A stretch of DNA of 64,000 nt. It comes from Nitrospira sp. GTDB taxonomy: Bacteria > Nitrospirota > Nitrospiria > Nitrospirales > Nitrospiraceae. Below the pieces are notes generated by a model that did no database searches, was not told the origin of the DNA, and was given only the letters and a program-made list of their open reading frames with translations. The stretch covers positions 186,001-250,000 of the forward strand of contig JALDRG010000006.1 in assembly GCA_031315995.1 (NCBI GenBank), read 5' to 3'. The translations under genes and the position numbers were made by a program. Position 1 is the first letter of the stretch. Each line of letters opens with the position of its first letter. Positions 26,979-35,877 of this stretch are shown in pieces.

Positions 26979-27794
26979 TTAGAAGTGAGTCGGTTCGATG
27001 GAAGCTAAGGCCGGCTCAGCGCCGTTCAGTGCGGGTCGGCAGCGAGGCATGTACAGTCCTTGGGTGTCACGCTTTCGGATGGCCAAGAGTTCACGCAACA
27101 TGACGAGTCCGTCGCGCCATGGCCGGACCTTCGAACCTGGCTGGTCGATCCAATTGACCGGGAGTTCTGCAATCCGATAGCCGCGCTGTCGGGCGATGTA
27201 CAGCAATTCAAGATCGAATGCATAGCCGTCGACGCAGGCGACCGAAAACAGGTCCTGAGCGATAGGTCGACGAAAGAGCTTGAACCCGCATTGAGTGTCG
27301 GCAATGTGTCGAAGGCCAAGGCGCTGGACGAGGCTGTTGAAGACGGTTCCTAGTACGCTTCGATACCACCGTGCCCGGACGGTGAAGATCGGATCTTGAG
27401 AAGCCAGGGCCCGTGACCCGATGGCGAGATCCGCTCCGGCCGTGAGTGCTGATTCCAGGCGCGCCAGTTCTTCGATCGGCGTCGCCCCATCCGCGTCCAC
27501 AAACAATTGATAGATGCCTCGTGCGGCCTGCATGCCGCGGCGGACAGCCGCTCCCTTGCCTACATTGCAGGTCAATTGAATGAGTCGTACCTGAGGGGAG
27601 TGATGCGACACCAGCTCGACCGCTTGGGCGGTCCGGTCTTGACTGCCGTCATCCACGACGAGGACTTCATAGGACCGGCCACTCTGATCCAGGTAGGCGA
27701 CAACACGCTGCAAAAAAAGCGGAAGGCGACGGGCCTCGTTATAGGCTGGAATGACCACGGTAAGGTAGGGTGCCTGAGTCGAGCACGGTGTCAC
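26979..27794 (-). CDS. Family 2 glycosyltransferase, dolichyl-phosphate mannosyl/glucosyltransferase-like
   Basis: Makes a polyprenyl-phosphate sugar from a nucleotide sugar at the inner face of the membrane. The protein has 271 residues from GTG 27794 (GAGG 10 bases upstream). The open frame extends to 27941, but the added 49 residues are Arg/Pro/Ser-rich and would overlap the next gene's upstream region. The GT-A fold shows VVIPAYNEARRLP, VVDDGSQDRT, the DXD-like DADGATP and QCGFKLFRR. It lacks the membrane helices of GtrB types. It converges with the GT-C-like gene and may supply its donor. Confidence 0.88.
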   Translation of the reverse strand: MTPCSTQAPYLTVVIPAYNEARRLPLFLQRVVAYLDQSGRSYEVLVVDDGSQDRTAQAVELVSHHSPQVRLIQLTCNVGKGAAVRRGMQAARGIYQLFVDADGATPIEELARLESALTAGADLAIGSRALASQDPIFTVRARWYRSVLGTVFNSLVQRLGLRHIADTQCGFKLFRRPIAQDLFSVACVDGYAFDLELLYIARQRGYRIAELPVNWIDQPGSKVRPWRDGLVMLRELLAIRKRDTQGLYMPRCRPALNGAEPALASIEPTHF

Positions 27795-27987
27795 GATTGG
27801 ACAGCCTCGTGTCGGAGAGTGACGCGACCGATCCGCCTGGGGACGACGAATGGTGAACCACGGTATCTGAGCGACGATCGAAAAGCAAGCAGTCAGTGAC
27901 GGGTCTTGACAGACCCATCGAGCGGGGGCGATCGTGATCACATATGCCCTCGGTCTTTGTGGCGTACGTCTGTCCAGGAGGGTTGCG

Positions 27988-28761
27988 ATGGGGCGGAACC
28001 CGAGTTGGGTGGTGTCCCTGGCGGGTTTTCTGTGGTTGGCTGGGTGTGCGGTTACGGCTCCGCCTAGTCGGCTGGCTCAGTACGTGGACGCTGTTGCGGC
28101 AGTCGAATCAGTGAGCCCGGGGCTTCCGTCGCAACGCCCGGTTCGAGCTGCGCTGGTCGTCTTAGCCGATCAGTCGGCTCCTGAGGCGGCGCCGAGTTTG
28201 CCTGAGGAGGCCCAGTTGCGGCTTGTTGAGCACCTTGGTATGCAGATCAACCACGGATTCCCCGTCCTCATTGAGCGGATGGTGAATCTGGGGGAGGTAC
28301 CGCTTGGACAAACTCTTCCAGACTGGACCAAGGTCGCCAAGCAACAGGGTGTGGACCATGTGTTAGTCGTGGTCCTGTCGAGTACGGAACAGGAATATCC
28401 GGTGTCGTTGTTTCTTGGCTGGACGACCCATCGGCAGCCGGGGTTCCGGCGCGATAACTGGTCCCTGGCTGAAGCGGCCCTGGTTGATGGGCAAACAGGC
28501 CGGCCGCTTCTCCGCGCGGAGGGGCGAGCCATGGCGACTTTGGACAGCCCCACGGCGCCCGGGATTTCGCAGTGGTATCCGGTTGTGTATCTCCGGCCGC
28601 AGGATCCGGAGCGACGTGTCTGGCCGCCGAGTTATGAAGGCGGCCCTGTGACTCTCCGTGTGGTGTCGATGGAGCAGGCTGCCAAGCGATTGGCCGGGAA
28701 TCTGCAGAGAGCCTGGGTCCAACAGCGGAATCTCGACCTGGCGTCGATGCCGAAGCCATAA
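27988..28761 (+). CDS. Lipoprotein of unknown function
   Basis: A 257-residue protein from ATG 27988, preceded by AGGAGG with 5 bases spacing. The lipobox is LAGC at about residue 19. The rest is a mixed alpha/beta domain without a motif known to me; a segment VDHVLVVVLSSTEQEYP resembles the core of CsgG/TolB-N-like envelope folds, but this is weak. It is divergent from the glycosyltransferase gene and lies 169 bp before htrA. Confidence 0.7.
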   Translation: MGRNPSWVVSLAGFLWLAGCAVTAPPSRLAQYVDAVAAVESVSPGLPSQRPVRAALVVLADQSAPEAAPSLPEEAQLRLVEHLGMQINHGFPVLIERMVNLGEVPLGQTLPDWTKVAKQQGVDHVLVVVLSSTEQEYPVSLFLGWTTHRQPGFRRDNWSLAEAALVDGQTGRPLLRAEGRAMATLDSPTAPGISQWYPVVYLRPQDPERRVWPPSYEGGPVTLRVVSMEQAAKRLAGNLQRAWVQQRNLDLASMPKP

Positions 28762-28839
28762 ATGCCGCGCCCGCGCCGCCATTGTGATGCGGAACTGACC
28801 TGAGGGATGCGGTCATGGGTCCTGTATTGTTTTTCCTCT

Positions 28840-28869
28840 TTGAAGGCGATTCTGTGATTAGTGTAGAAT
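28840..28869 (+). promoter_or_regulatory. Promoter candidate of htrA
   Basis: TTGAAG (28840-28845), 18 bases and TAGAAT (28864-28869) lie about 60 bases before the htrA start. Confidence 0.55.
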
Positions 28870-28930
28870 GATTCGTTCATCGATGGCGCGGAGAATGGTC
28901 CCTCAATTTCTGTCTTCCAGAGGAGTACAC

Positions 28931-30466
28931 ATGACGTATCGACATCGGCGCAGGAAAGTACTGTCCGTGCTTGCAGTGATCACCATGGTTGCTGCCATGT
29001 TCTTAGCCGGTGGATTGCAGGCCGGTTATCAGGTTGAGGCGGCGGGGGTGCCCCCGGCGTTCGCTCAAGGGTTTTCAGAGATCGTCAAAGCGGTCACGCC
29101 AGCGGTCGTCAATATTGCGGTCACTGGTGGAGGGGAGAGCCGGCGCGAAGGCCGTCGCCAACTTCCTCCGGGTGGCCCATTCGGTGGTCCGCCTTCTGGT
29201 CCTGGCGATGAACCCCCCGGCATGGAGCCTCCCGGCGGTCCTGGTGGACCTCCCGGCCCTCCAGGTGGTGGCCCGCATCGTCCCGAGCAGAGTGCGGGTT
29301 CCGGTGTGGTCCTGGATCCGAACGGATATATCGTGACGAATAACCATGTGGTCGAAGGTGCGACCCAGATTACAGTGACGCTGTCGGACCGCCGAGAATT
29401 TCCAGCCAAGATCATCGGAACTGATCCCAAGACGGATTTGGCCATCATCAAGATTGAAGCCAAAGATCTTACCTCTATGAAGTGGGCGGATTACGAGGAA
29501 CTGCATGTGGGCGATCTGGTGCTCGCGGTGGGGAGCCCGTTTGGGCTCAGTTCAACCGTGACCCTTGGGATTATCAGTGCCCTGGGACGAGGGAACGTGG
29601 GCATTGCCGATTATGAAGACTTCATTCAGACCGATGCCGCCATCAATCCCGGCAATTCAGGTGGCGCCTTGGTCAATATGGAAGGCAAACTCATCGGCAT
29701 CAATACGGCGATCTTTTCCCGCACGGGCGGATCGGAGGGTATCGGCTTCGCCATTCCGAGCAGCATCGCGACGGATATCGTTGAGAGTTTGACGAAGACC
29801 GGCAAAGTGGTGCGCGGGTGGATGGGGGTGGCGATTCAGGAAATTACCCCGGCGCTGGCGAAATCCTTCAAGTTGCCCGAGCAACGCAAGGGCGTGCTCA
29901 TCAGCGACGTGAATGAGAATGGCCCCTCTCATACCGCAGGAATGCGGCGGGGCGATGTGGTTGTTGCATTCAACGGCAAAGAGGTGCAGAGCGTCAGTCA
30001 GCTGCGGAACCTGGTGGCTCGCATGGCGGTCGGTAAGGACGCCGAGATCAAGATTTTGCGCGAAGGAAAAGAGCAAAGCCTGAAGGTCAAGGTCGCCGAA
30101 CGGCCATCGGATGAGGTGCTGGCGAAGCGCGAGCCCGGTCCTGCTACCGCTCCGACTGAGACGGTAAAGCCCCCGGACAATGTTCTGGCCGCGTTGCGTG
30201 TTCAGCTGCTCGATGCAGCCATGCAGAGCCAGCTGAATATTCCAGCGAAGACCAGCGGTGTGGTCGTCAGTTCCGTTGAGGCCGGCAGTGCTGCTGAGTC
30301 GGCGGGCCTGCAGCGTGGCGATGTGATCCAAGAGATCAACCACGAAGTGGTTAAGAGCCTGGAGGACTTCCAAAAGGCGTCGGCCAAGGTCAAGAAGGAC
30401 GAAATGGTCGTACTCTTGCTGAGTCGGCAGGGGAACAATCTGTTCGTAGCCGTCAACCCGAAGTAA
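28931..30466 (+). CDS. htrA: Do-like periplasmic serine protease HtrA/DegP
   Basis: Degrades or refolds damaged envelope proteins. With ATG 28931 (AGAGGAG 7 bases upstream) it has 511 residues. An N-terminal anchor or signal covers about 8-32. The trypsin-like domain has the full triad H139 (TNNHVVEG), D169 (DPKTDLAIIK) and S243 (NPGNSGGAL). Two PDZ domains follow at about 305-400 and 415-505. Residues 75-118, between the first strands of the protease domain, are almost entirely Pro and Gly, a loop much longer than usual. A promoter lies at 28840-28869, and tatC follows after a hairpin. Confidence 0.94.
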   Translation: MTYRHRRRKVLSVLAVITMVAAMFLAGGLQAGYQVEAAGVPPAFAQGFSEIVKAVTPAVVNIAVTGGGESRREGRRQLPPGGPFGGPPSGPGDEPPGMEPPGGPGGPPGPPGGGPHRPEQSAGSGVVLDPNGYIVTNNHVVEGATQITVTLSDRREFPAKIIGTDPKTDLAIIKIEAKDLTSMKWADYEELHVGDLVLAVGSPFGLSSTVTLGIISALGRGNVGIADYEDFIQTDAAINPGNSGGALVNMEGKLIGINTAIFSRTGGSEGIGFAIPSSIATDIVESLTKTGKVVRGWMGVAIQEITPALAKSFKLPEQRKGVLISDVNENGPSHTAGMRRGDVVVAFNGKEVQSVSQLRNLVARMAVGKDAEIKILREGKEQSLKVKVAERPSDEVLAKREPGPATAPTETVKPPDNVLAALRVQLLDAAMQSQLNIPAKTSGVVVSSVEAGSAAESAGLQRGDVIQEINHEVVKSLEDFQKASAKVKKDEMVVLLLSRQGNNLFVAVNPK

Positions 30467-30491
30467 GGCATTGGTGGGACGTGATTCGTCG

Positions 30492-30525
30492 AGTGAGCGA
30501 CCGGGAACTCTCCCCGGGGCTCACT
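30492..30525 (+). terminator. Hairpin between htrA and tatC, possible terminator
   Basis: AGTGAGC (30492-30498) pairs with GCTCACT (30519-30525), with an inner CCGGG/CCCGG stem. No T-run follows, so termination would be weak or Rho-dependent. Confidence 0.4.
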
Positions 30526-30561
30526 TGCCGGATCACTACCTCATCAGTTTTGTGAATACGC

Positions 30562-31506
30562 ATGGCTGACGGGTTCAAGTTTCAAGAGTGGCTGCAAGAT
30601 ACGGTCTTCAAGCCACTTGAAGATAAAAAAATGCCGGTCATGGAGCACCTGGTGGAGCTCCAAGTCCGGCTGACCCGTGCGGTCATCGTGACGGCGATTA
30701 TTTTTGTCGGCACGTTTTTTTACGCCGACACATTGGTAAAGTGGATTCGTGTCCCGCTCCAGAACATGTTCGTACCGGGATCCCTGGCGTGGATTCCAAC
30801 GGATCTTCCCACCGTGCCGTTTGTGTTTCTCGCTCCGGCCGAGGCGCTATGGCAAAACGTCAAAGTCGCGGGTCTCTTTGCTCTGGTGTTGGGGACGCCG
30901 TATATTCTGGCGGAGTTCTGGCATTTTGTAGTGCCGGGACTGCATGCGCAGGAGCGGAAATTCGTCGGTCCGTTTGTGATTTTGAGTACCCTGGCCTTCT
31001 ATCTCGGCTTGTTGTTCTCATTCTTCTTTGTCCTTCCCTTTGCCTTGAATTTTTTGATTTCGTACGGGGTGAATGCGGGCTTCATTCCACAACTGTCTAT
31101 TGCGCAATATGTCGGATTCGCCCTGTGGTTCCTGCTGGTCTTCGGGCTCATTTTTGAAGTGCCGTTGGTGATTACCCTGCTGGCCAAACTCGGCTGGGTG
31201 GACGCCCCGCTGCTGAAGCGTTATCGCAAGTGGGCCTTCCTCGCGGCGTTTATCTTTGCCGCGATTCTGACGCCGACGCCAGACCCCTTCAATCAGTGTC
31301 TGATGGCTCTGCCGATGTATATTTTTTACGAAGTCGGCATCGTGAGCGCAGGAATTTTCAACAAGAAGAAGACTGCCGATTCAGAGGAGGCGCTTGTCCC
31401 GGCGGTTGCCGGGGCGGGGCCCGGTATGGGGAAGACGGGTTCGTCCGTCTCACCCGGTGGCGGTGATGGAGACTATGTCGGTGTGCCCACGGGTCGTCGA
31501 GGGTAA
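30562..31506 (+). CDS. tatC: Twin-arginine translocase subunit TatC
   Basis: The receptor of the Tat pathway that exports folded, cofactor-bearing proteins. The 314-residue protein has six membrane segments between about 40 and 255. The family signature is seen in MPVMEHLVELQVRL near residue 26 (the cytoplasmic N-terminal region) and in the first periplasmic loop, and LTPTPDPFNQ lies before the last helix. The C-terminal tail of about 50 residues is Gly/Ala-rich and longer than in E. coli. tatA/B are not in the window. The neighbouring molybdenum-cofactor genes fit with Tat export of a molybdoenzyme. Confidence 0.95.
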   Translation: MADGFKFQEWLQDTVFKPLEDKKMPVMEHLVELQVRLTRAVIVTAIIFVGTFFYADTLVKWIRVPLQNMFVPGSLAWIPTDLPTVPFVFLAPAEALWQNVKVAGLFALVLGTPYILAEFWHFVVPGLHAQERKFVGPFVILSTLAFYLGLLFSFFFVLPFALNFLISYGVNAGFIPQLSIAQYVGFALWFLLVFGLIFEVPLVITLLAKLGWVDAPLLKRYRKWAFLAAFIFAAILTPTPDPFNQCLMALPMYIFYEVGIVSAGIFNKKKTADSEEALVPAVAGAGPGMGKTGSSVSPGGGDGDYVGVPTGRRG

Positions 31507-31586
31507 TGCAGGGCAGGATTCAGCAACACGACGAAAGCCGTCTTTCGTCCCACGCAGCATGATGCACGCTTTATGAGGAGTCTAGG

Positions 31587-32543
31587 ATGCCACGCGAGTT
31601 AAACGTCATTTCACAGCCCGGTTCCAGCAGCGGCGGAGATGCCTGTACCTATATGTGGGCCTGCGCCATTTGCGACGAGAATGAAACCTGCCAGAAAGAC
31701 AAAGAAGGCCACAGCCGGTGGCTCGTCGCCAAACGCATGGAACGGATCGAATATAAGGTCCTGGTCATGAGCAACAAGGGGGGAGTGGGGAAGAGCACGT
31801 GCACCACGAACCTCGCCGTCAGCCTTGCGCTGAAGGGGTGGCATGTCGGGATTTGCGACATGGATATTCACGGTCCTAATATTCCGAAGATGGTCGGGGC
31901 GGAAGGTCAGAAACTGAAGATCAGCACATCGGGCGGGATCATTCCGTTTCAGGCCTACAACATGAAGATCGCGTCGATGTCGTTCCTGTTGCAGAACTCC
32001 GATGATCCGATCATCTGGCGCGACGCCTATAAATACGAGTTCATCAACCAACTGCTTGGAGGGGTGGAATGGCAGGATCTGAATTTCCTGTTGATCGATC
32101 TTCCTCCCGGCACCGGAAACGAGTCGGTGACCACTATTGATCTCTTGGGTGGTGTCAGCGGAGCCGTGATTATCACGACCCCGCAAGAGGTCGCGTTGCT
32201 CGATTCCCGCAAGTCCGTGACCTTCTGCAAGGACAGTGAAGTGCCGATTATCGGGATCGTCGAGAACATGAGCGGACTCGAGTGTCCCCACTGCCACAAG
32301 GAAGTGAATGTGTTCCGCAAGGGCGGCGGCGAAGCATCGGCTAAGGATATGGGCGTTCCGTTCTTGGGCCGCATTCCGCTGGATCCCGATGTCGTAACAC
32401 AGAGTGATGCAGGCGAGCCGTTTGCCCTCTTTAATTCCGACTCGGCGACCGCGCAGGCCTATCATGATATCGCCAACCAAGTCGAAACGTTCTGCAAGAA
32501 GAGCGGATCGCTGGTCAAGCTGGCGCCACGTCAGCAACATTGA
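31587..32543 (+). CDS. Mrp/NBP35-type Fe-S carrier ATPase
   Basis: A 318-residue P-loop ATPase that carries and inserts Fe-S clusters (ApbC/Mrp/NBP35 family). The deviant Walker A NKGGVGKS is at 63-70, the Walker B-like LLIDLPPGTGNES near 169, and the cluster-bridging CPHC at 233-236. It also has four N-terminal Cys at 20, 26, 29 and 35 (CX5CX2CX5C), similar in kind to the ferredoxin-like N terminus of eukaryotic and archaeal NBP35, and lacks the DUF59 domain of many bacterial Mrps. The location between tatC and moeA suggests service to an exported Fe-S/molybdenum enzyme. Confidence 0.9.
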   Translation: MPRELNVISQPGSSSGGDACTYMWACAICDENETCQKDKEGHSRWLVAKRMERIEYKVLVMSNKGGVGKSTCTTNLAVSLALKGWHVGICDMDIHGPNIPKMVGAEGQKLKISTSGGIIPFQAYNMKIASMSFLLQNSDDPIIWRDAYKYEFINQLLGGVEWQDLNFLLIDLPPGTGNESVTTIDLLGGVSGAVIITTPQEVALLDSRKSVTFCKDSEVPIIGIVENMSGLECPHCHKEVNVFRKGGGEASAKDMGVPFLGRIPLDPDVVTQSDAGEPFALFNSDSATAQAYHDIANQVETFCKKSGSLVKLAPRQQH

Positions 32544-32557
32544 TGGGATGGTGACGT

Positions 32558-33856
32558 GTGAAAGCTCCCGATTTGATGACCGGATTGACTCCGCTTCAGG
32601 AGGCTCAGCGTATTGTGCTGGAAGCCGCTGTCCCGTTAGGGCTTGAAAAGATCTCGATTCTGGATACCCTGGGCCGCGTGCTCGGTGAAGATATCATCGC
32701 CGAGCGCCATAATCCGCCGTGGGACAATTCCGCGATGGACGGTTTTGCGGTTCGCGCAGAGGATATCAAGCAAGAGCACGCGATTTCCAAGCCTGTCACG
32801 CTGGCCGTTATCGAAGATGTGCCCGCCGGGAAGATGCCGACCAAGTCTGTCGGGAAGGGGCACGCCATTCGGATCATGACCGGTGCGCCGATCCCCGATG
32901 GGGCGGATGTCGTGATCAAGATCGAAGACACAGAGCATACGCCCGATTCGGTGCGCGTGTTCAAGCCCGAACCCCGCGGGTCGAATATCCGGCCGCAGGG
33001 TGAGGATGTGAAAAAAGGCGAGTGCATCATTGCCAACGGTACCCACATCCGTTCCAGCGAAGCGGGAATGCTGGCCATTCTGGCCAAGTCCTTTGTCTTG
33101 GTGTATCAGCGTCCACGGGTCGCCATTTTGTCCACCGGCGATGAGCTGGCCGATCTCGACGAGCGGTTCAGCGAAGAAAAAATCATCAATTCGAACAGCT
33201 ACGGCATTGCCGCTGCGGTACAAGAGGCCGGCGGAGTGCCGATCTTGTTGGGGATTGCGCGGGACACGCCCGCCGCGTTGAAAGAGAAAATTTCACATGG
33301 ATTGAATGCCGACATTCTCGTGCTGTCCGGCGGGGTATCGATGGGGGACTACGACTTTACGAAGGCCGTGTTTCGGGACCTGGGTGCCGAGATGAATTTC
33401 TGGAAGCTGGCTATCCGGCCCGGTCAACCGCTCGCCTTCGGAAAGATCCAGGGAAAACTGGCGTTCGGTCTGCCTGGAAATCCCGTCTCATCGATGGTGA
33501 CCTTCGAGCAATTGGTCAGGCCTGCCATGCTGAAGCTTGCCGGCGCGCGTGCGTATGGGCGCCCGCTGCTTGAGGCGGTGTTTCAGGAGAAGTTTTCCAA
33601 GCGGACCGATCGTCGACATTTCCTTCGCGGCGTCTTGTGGCGTGAGGACGGGGTGTTCAAAGTCAGGACGACCGGCGATCAGGGATCCGGGATTCTGACC
33701 TCCATGGTGAAAGCCAATTGCCTGATCGATATTCCCGTAGAGGTGGAGCGTATCAACCCAGGCGATTTGGTGACCGTGCAACTTCTCAGCGGGTCGGTAT
33801 GGATGGAGCAGGCGGCTCCGGTCTCGGCAACAGATCATCGTCCGTCCTGCTGTTGA
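32558..33856 (+). CDS. moeA: Molybdopterin molybdenumtransferase MoeA
   Basis: Inserts molybdate into adenylated molybdopterin to give active Mo cofactor. The 432 residues (GTG start, 14 bp after the ATPase gene) contain PPWDNSAMDGFAVR near 50, RIMTGAPIPDGAD near 110 and the MoCF-domain signatures STGDELA and LSGGVSMGDYDF. The length is normal and all four MoeA domains seem present. It is followed after 20 bp by mobB. Confidence 0.96.
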   Translation: MKAPDLMTGLTPLQEAQRIVLEAAVPLGLEKISILDTLGRVLGEDIIAERHNPPWDNSAMDGFAVRAEDIKQEHAISKPVTLAVIEDVPAGKMPTKSVGKGHAIRIMTGAPIPDGADVVIKIEDTEHTPDSVRVFKPEPRGSNIRPQGEDVKKGECIIANGTHIRSSEAGMLAILAKSFVLVYQRPRVAILSTGDELADLDERFSEEKIINSNSYGIAAAVQEAGGVPILLGIARDTPAALKEKISHGLNADILVLSGGVSMGDYDFTKAVFRDLGAEMNFWKLAIRPGQPLAFGKIQGKLAFGLPGNPVSSMVTFEQLVRPAMLKLAGARAYGRPLLEAVFQEKFSKRTDRRHFLRGVLWREDGVFKVRTTGDQGSGILTSMVKANCLIDIPVEVERINPGDLVTVQLLSGSVWMEQAAPVSATDHRPSCC

Positions 33857-33876
33857 GTTGCGAAAGGACTGTGTTC

Positions 33877-34386
33877 ATGTCCGTGCCCATTTTGTCTTTT
33901 GTCGGACGATCCAATAGCGGCAAGACCACGCTGATCGAACGTGTGATTCCTGAGCTGGTTCGGGCGGGGTATAAGGTGGCGACCGTGAAACATGCCGGTC
34001 ATGGATTCGACTTGGATACGGAAGGAAAAGACAGTTGGCGCCACAAGCAAGCCGGGGCCAGTAGTGTCGTGATCATCTCGAAGAGCAGCCTTGCGATGTT
34101 TGCCGATGTCTCGGATCACATGAATGTCGAGGATGTCCGCGAACGGTATCTTGACGCGTCCTATGACTTGATCCTGGCCGAAGGCTGGCGGAGCGAAGGG
34201 TATCAAAAAATCGTCGTGGTTCGGGATCAGATCGGCGAGGTTCCGGTCTCGCAGGACGGCTTGCTGGCCGTCGTGTCCAACAAGCCGGTCGAAACATCCG
34301 TGCCCCTGCTTGACCCCGATGATGTGGTTGCCGTGGCGGCGTTGATCATTCGGCACTTCCCCAAGCCCCAGCGGGACGATGCGTAA
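33877..34386 (+). CDS. mobB: Molybdopterin-guanine dinucleotide biosynthesis adaptor MobB
   Basis: A GTP-binding adaptor for the last step of Mo-bisMGD cofactor formation. It has 169 residues from ATG 33877; the longer frame from 33718 only overlaps moeA. The P-loop is GRSNSGKTT at about 9-17, with the family segments KHAGHGFDLD and SYDLILAEGWR. MobA is not in the window. Its last 8 bases overlap the start of the multiheme cytochrome gene. Confidence 0.93.
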   Translation: MSVPILSFVGRSNSGKTTLIERVIPELVRAGYKVATVKHAGHGFDLDTEGKDSWRHKQAGASSVVIISKSSLAMFADVSDHMNVEDVRERYLDASYDLILAEGWRSEGYQKIVVVRDQIGEVPVSQDGLLAVVSNKPVETSVPLLDPDDVVAVAALIIRHFPKPQRDDA

Positions 34387-35083
34387 GTCCTCCGTCATTG
34401 TGCTCGGAGCGATCGTGGCCGGCGCAGTGGCTTTAGGGGGCGTTGCGGTTCCTCTCACCAATCATCCGAAGTTTTGTGCCAGCTGTCACACCATCAAGCC
34501 GGCCTATGAGCGCTGGCTGCAATCGTCCCATAAAGAGGTGGAGTGCGTGGCGTGCCATGTCAGGCCCGGCATCGCCGGCTGGTTGCACGACAAGGCCTGG
34601 CATGGAACCAGGGATGTGGCGATCTACTTATTCGGCAAGCCGACCGAGCCGCATAATCTACAAGCGCATGTTGATTCCGGCGTGTGTCTGGGTTGCCATC
34701 GTCACATCCTGCGCGTATCCGAGGTCGCGACGCGGGACCTGCCCCCACCAGTAAAAGATGTGGGATTGATCATGAGCCATCGCAAGCATATGGAGGCCTT
34801 TGGCCAACGCGGGCAAGGCGAGGGCTGCACGACCTGTCACGCGGCCGTCGTTCATGAACAGCCGATCAAGGGCTATCCCATTGTGATTCCGCGCGGACAC
34901 GTCTCGGCCGATAGCCAACCCTGGAAGCCCGACCACCCGGAAGGGTCCGTCCTGCACAAACGGGCGCAGGCGGATTGCTTTCGTTGCCACGATAATAAGA
35001 CCGAGTACGACGGTAGAGTCCTGAGCCGGAAGTGTGAGACGTGCCATCTGCCTGAGAAACTCACAGAGTTCTTATCGTTTTAA
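34379..35083 (+). CDS. Membrane-anchored six-heme cytochrome c, NapC/NirT-like N terminus
   Basis: A 234-residue protein with an N-terminal uncleaved anchor (about 5-26) and six CXXCH heme sites starting at Cys33, 56, 103, 150, 200 and 219. The first pair (CASCHTIK...SSHKEVECVACH) follows the NapC/NirT/NrfH pattern of quinol dehydrogenases, whose core has four hemes; two more sites here make a longer variant. It could pass electrons between the quinone pool and periplasmic enzymes. It overlaps mobB by 8 bases, so its expression is tied to cofactor synthesis. Confidence 0.9.
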   Translation: MRKSSVIVLGAIVAGAVALGGVAVPLTNHPKFCASCHTIKPAYERWLQSSHKEVECVACHVRPGIAGWLHDKAWHGTRDVAIYLFGKPTEPHNLQAHVDSGVCLGCHRHILRVSEVATRDLPPPVKDVGLIMSHRKHMEAFGQRGQGEGCTTCHAAVVHEQPIKGYPIVIPRGHVSADSQPWKPDHPEGSVLHKRAQADCFRCHDNKTEYDGRVLSRKCETCHLPEKLTEFLSF

Positions 35084-35103
35084 TCCACGGGAACACCTGC
35101 TCC

Positions 35104-35832
35104 ATGTCATCTGCGGTCGTCGAAGTGCGCAATCTGGCCAAACGCTTCGGCGGGTTCACGGCCGTGGACGATGTCTCCTTCGACATCGGTCGTGGTGAGA
35201 TCCTTGGCCTCTTAGGGCCGAACGGAGCGGGTAAAACGACGACGTTTCAGATGATGTTGGGATTGGTCACGCCTACCTCCGGTACAATCCGGATGTTTGG
35301 GCTCGACCTGCAGCAGCATCGGGAGGCGATTCTCCAGCAGGTGAATTTTTCCTCCACCTACATTTCGTTGCCCTATTCCCTGACGGTGGAGGAGAATCTC
35401 AGCGTCATCGCTCGCCTGTATGGGATGTCCGATATGGCCGGACGAATCGACGACATGGTGAAGAAGCTGGAGATGGGTGAGTGGCGGCACAAGCTGACGC
35501 GCAAACTCTCGTCGGGGCAAATGACGAGGCTGACATTGGCAAAGGCACTGCTCACCAATCCCAAGGTGCTGCTGCTCGATGAGCCGACGGCAAGTCTGGA
35601 CCCGGATATCGCGCACAAAATCCGCGCGATTCTCCTTGAGGAACGGCAGACTACCGGACTCAGCATTCTCTACACGTCGCACAACATGCGGGAGATGGAA
35701 GAAATGTCCGATCGCATTATCTTCCTGCAGCGGGGCAAAATTGTCGCAGAGGGCACGGCCAAGGAAATCGTGGCTCGATTCGGGCAGGCTGATCTGGAAG
35801 AGGTGTTTCTCAAATTAGCCCGTGAGCAGTAG
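35104..35832 (+). CDS. ABC transporter ATP-binding protein
   Basis: A 242-residue ABC ATPase of the ABC-2 exporter type (NatA/CcmA/NosF-like). The Walker A is GPNGAGKTT (about 39-47), the signature LSSGQMTRL (about 137), and the Walker B LLLLDEPTASLD-like stretch follows. The gene starts 20 bp after the six-heme cytochrome gene and works with the permease at 36295, from which it is separated by a small membrane-protein gene. The substrate is unknown. Confidence 0.92.
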   Translation: MSSAVVEVRNLAKRFGGFTAVDDVSFDIGRGEILGLLGPNGAGKTTTFQMMLGLVTPTSGTIRMFGLDLQQHREAILQQVNFSSTYISLPYSLTVEENLSVIARLYGMSDMAGRIDDMVKKLEMGEWRHKLTRKLSSGQMTRLTLAKALLTNPKVLLLDEPTASLDPDIAHKIRAILLEERQTTGLSILYTSHNMREMEEMSDRIIFLQRGKIVAEGTAKEIVARFGQADLEEVFLKLAREQ

Positions 35833-35877
35833 CCACAGATCGGGGTGTTTCGATGTGGAAAGGGAGTACGGACAGTC

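Noticed and set aside
33718..33876. Longer mobB start
   Set aside because: The extra 53 residues overlap moeA in another frame and lack a ribosome site; ATG 33877 begins directly before the P-loop.
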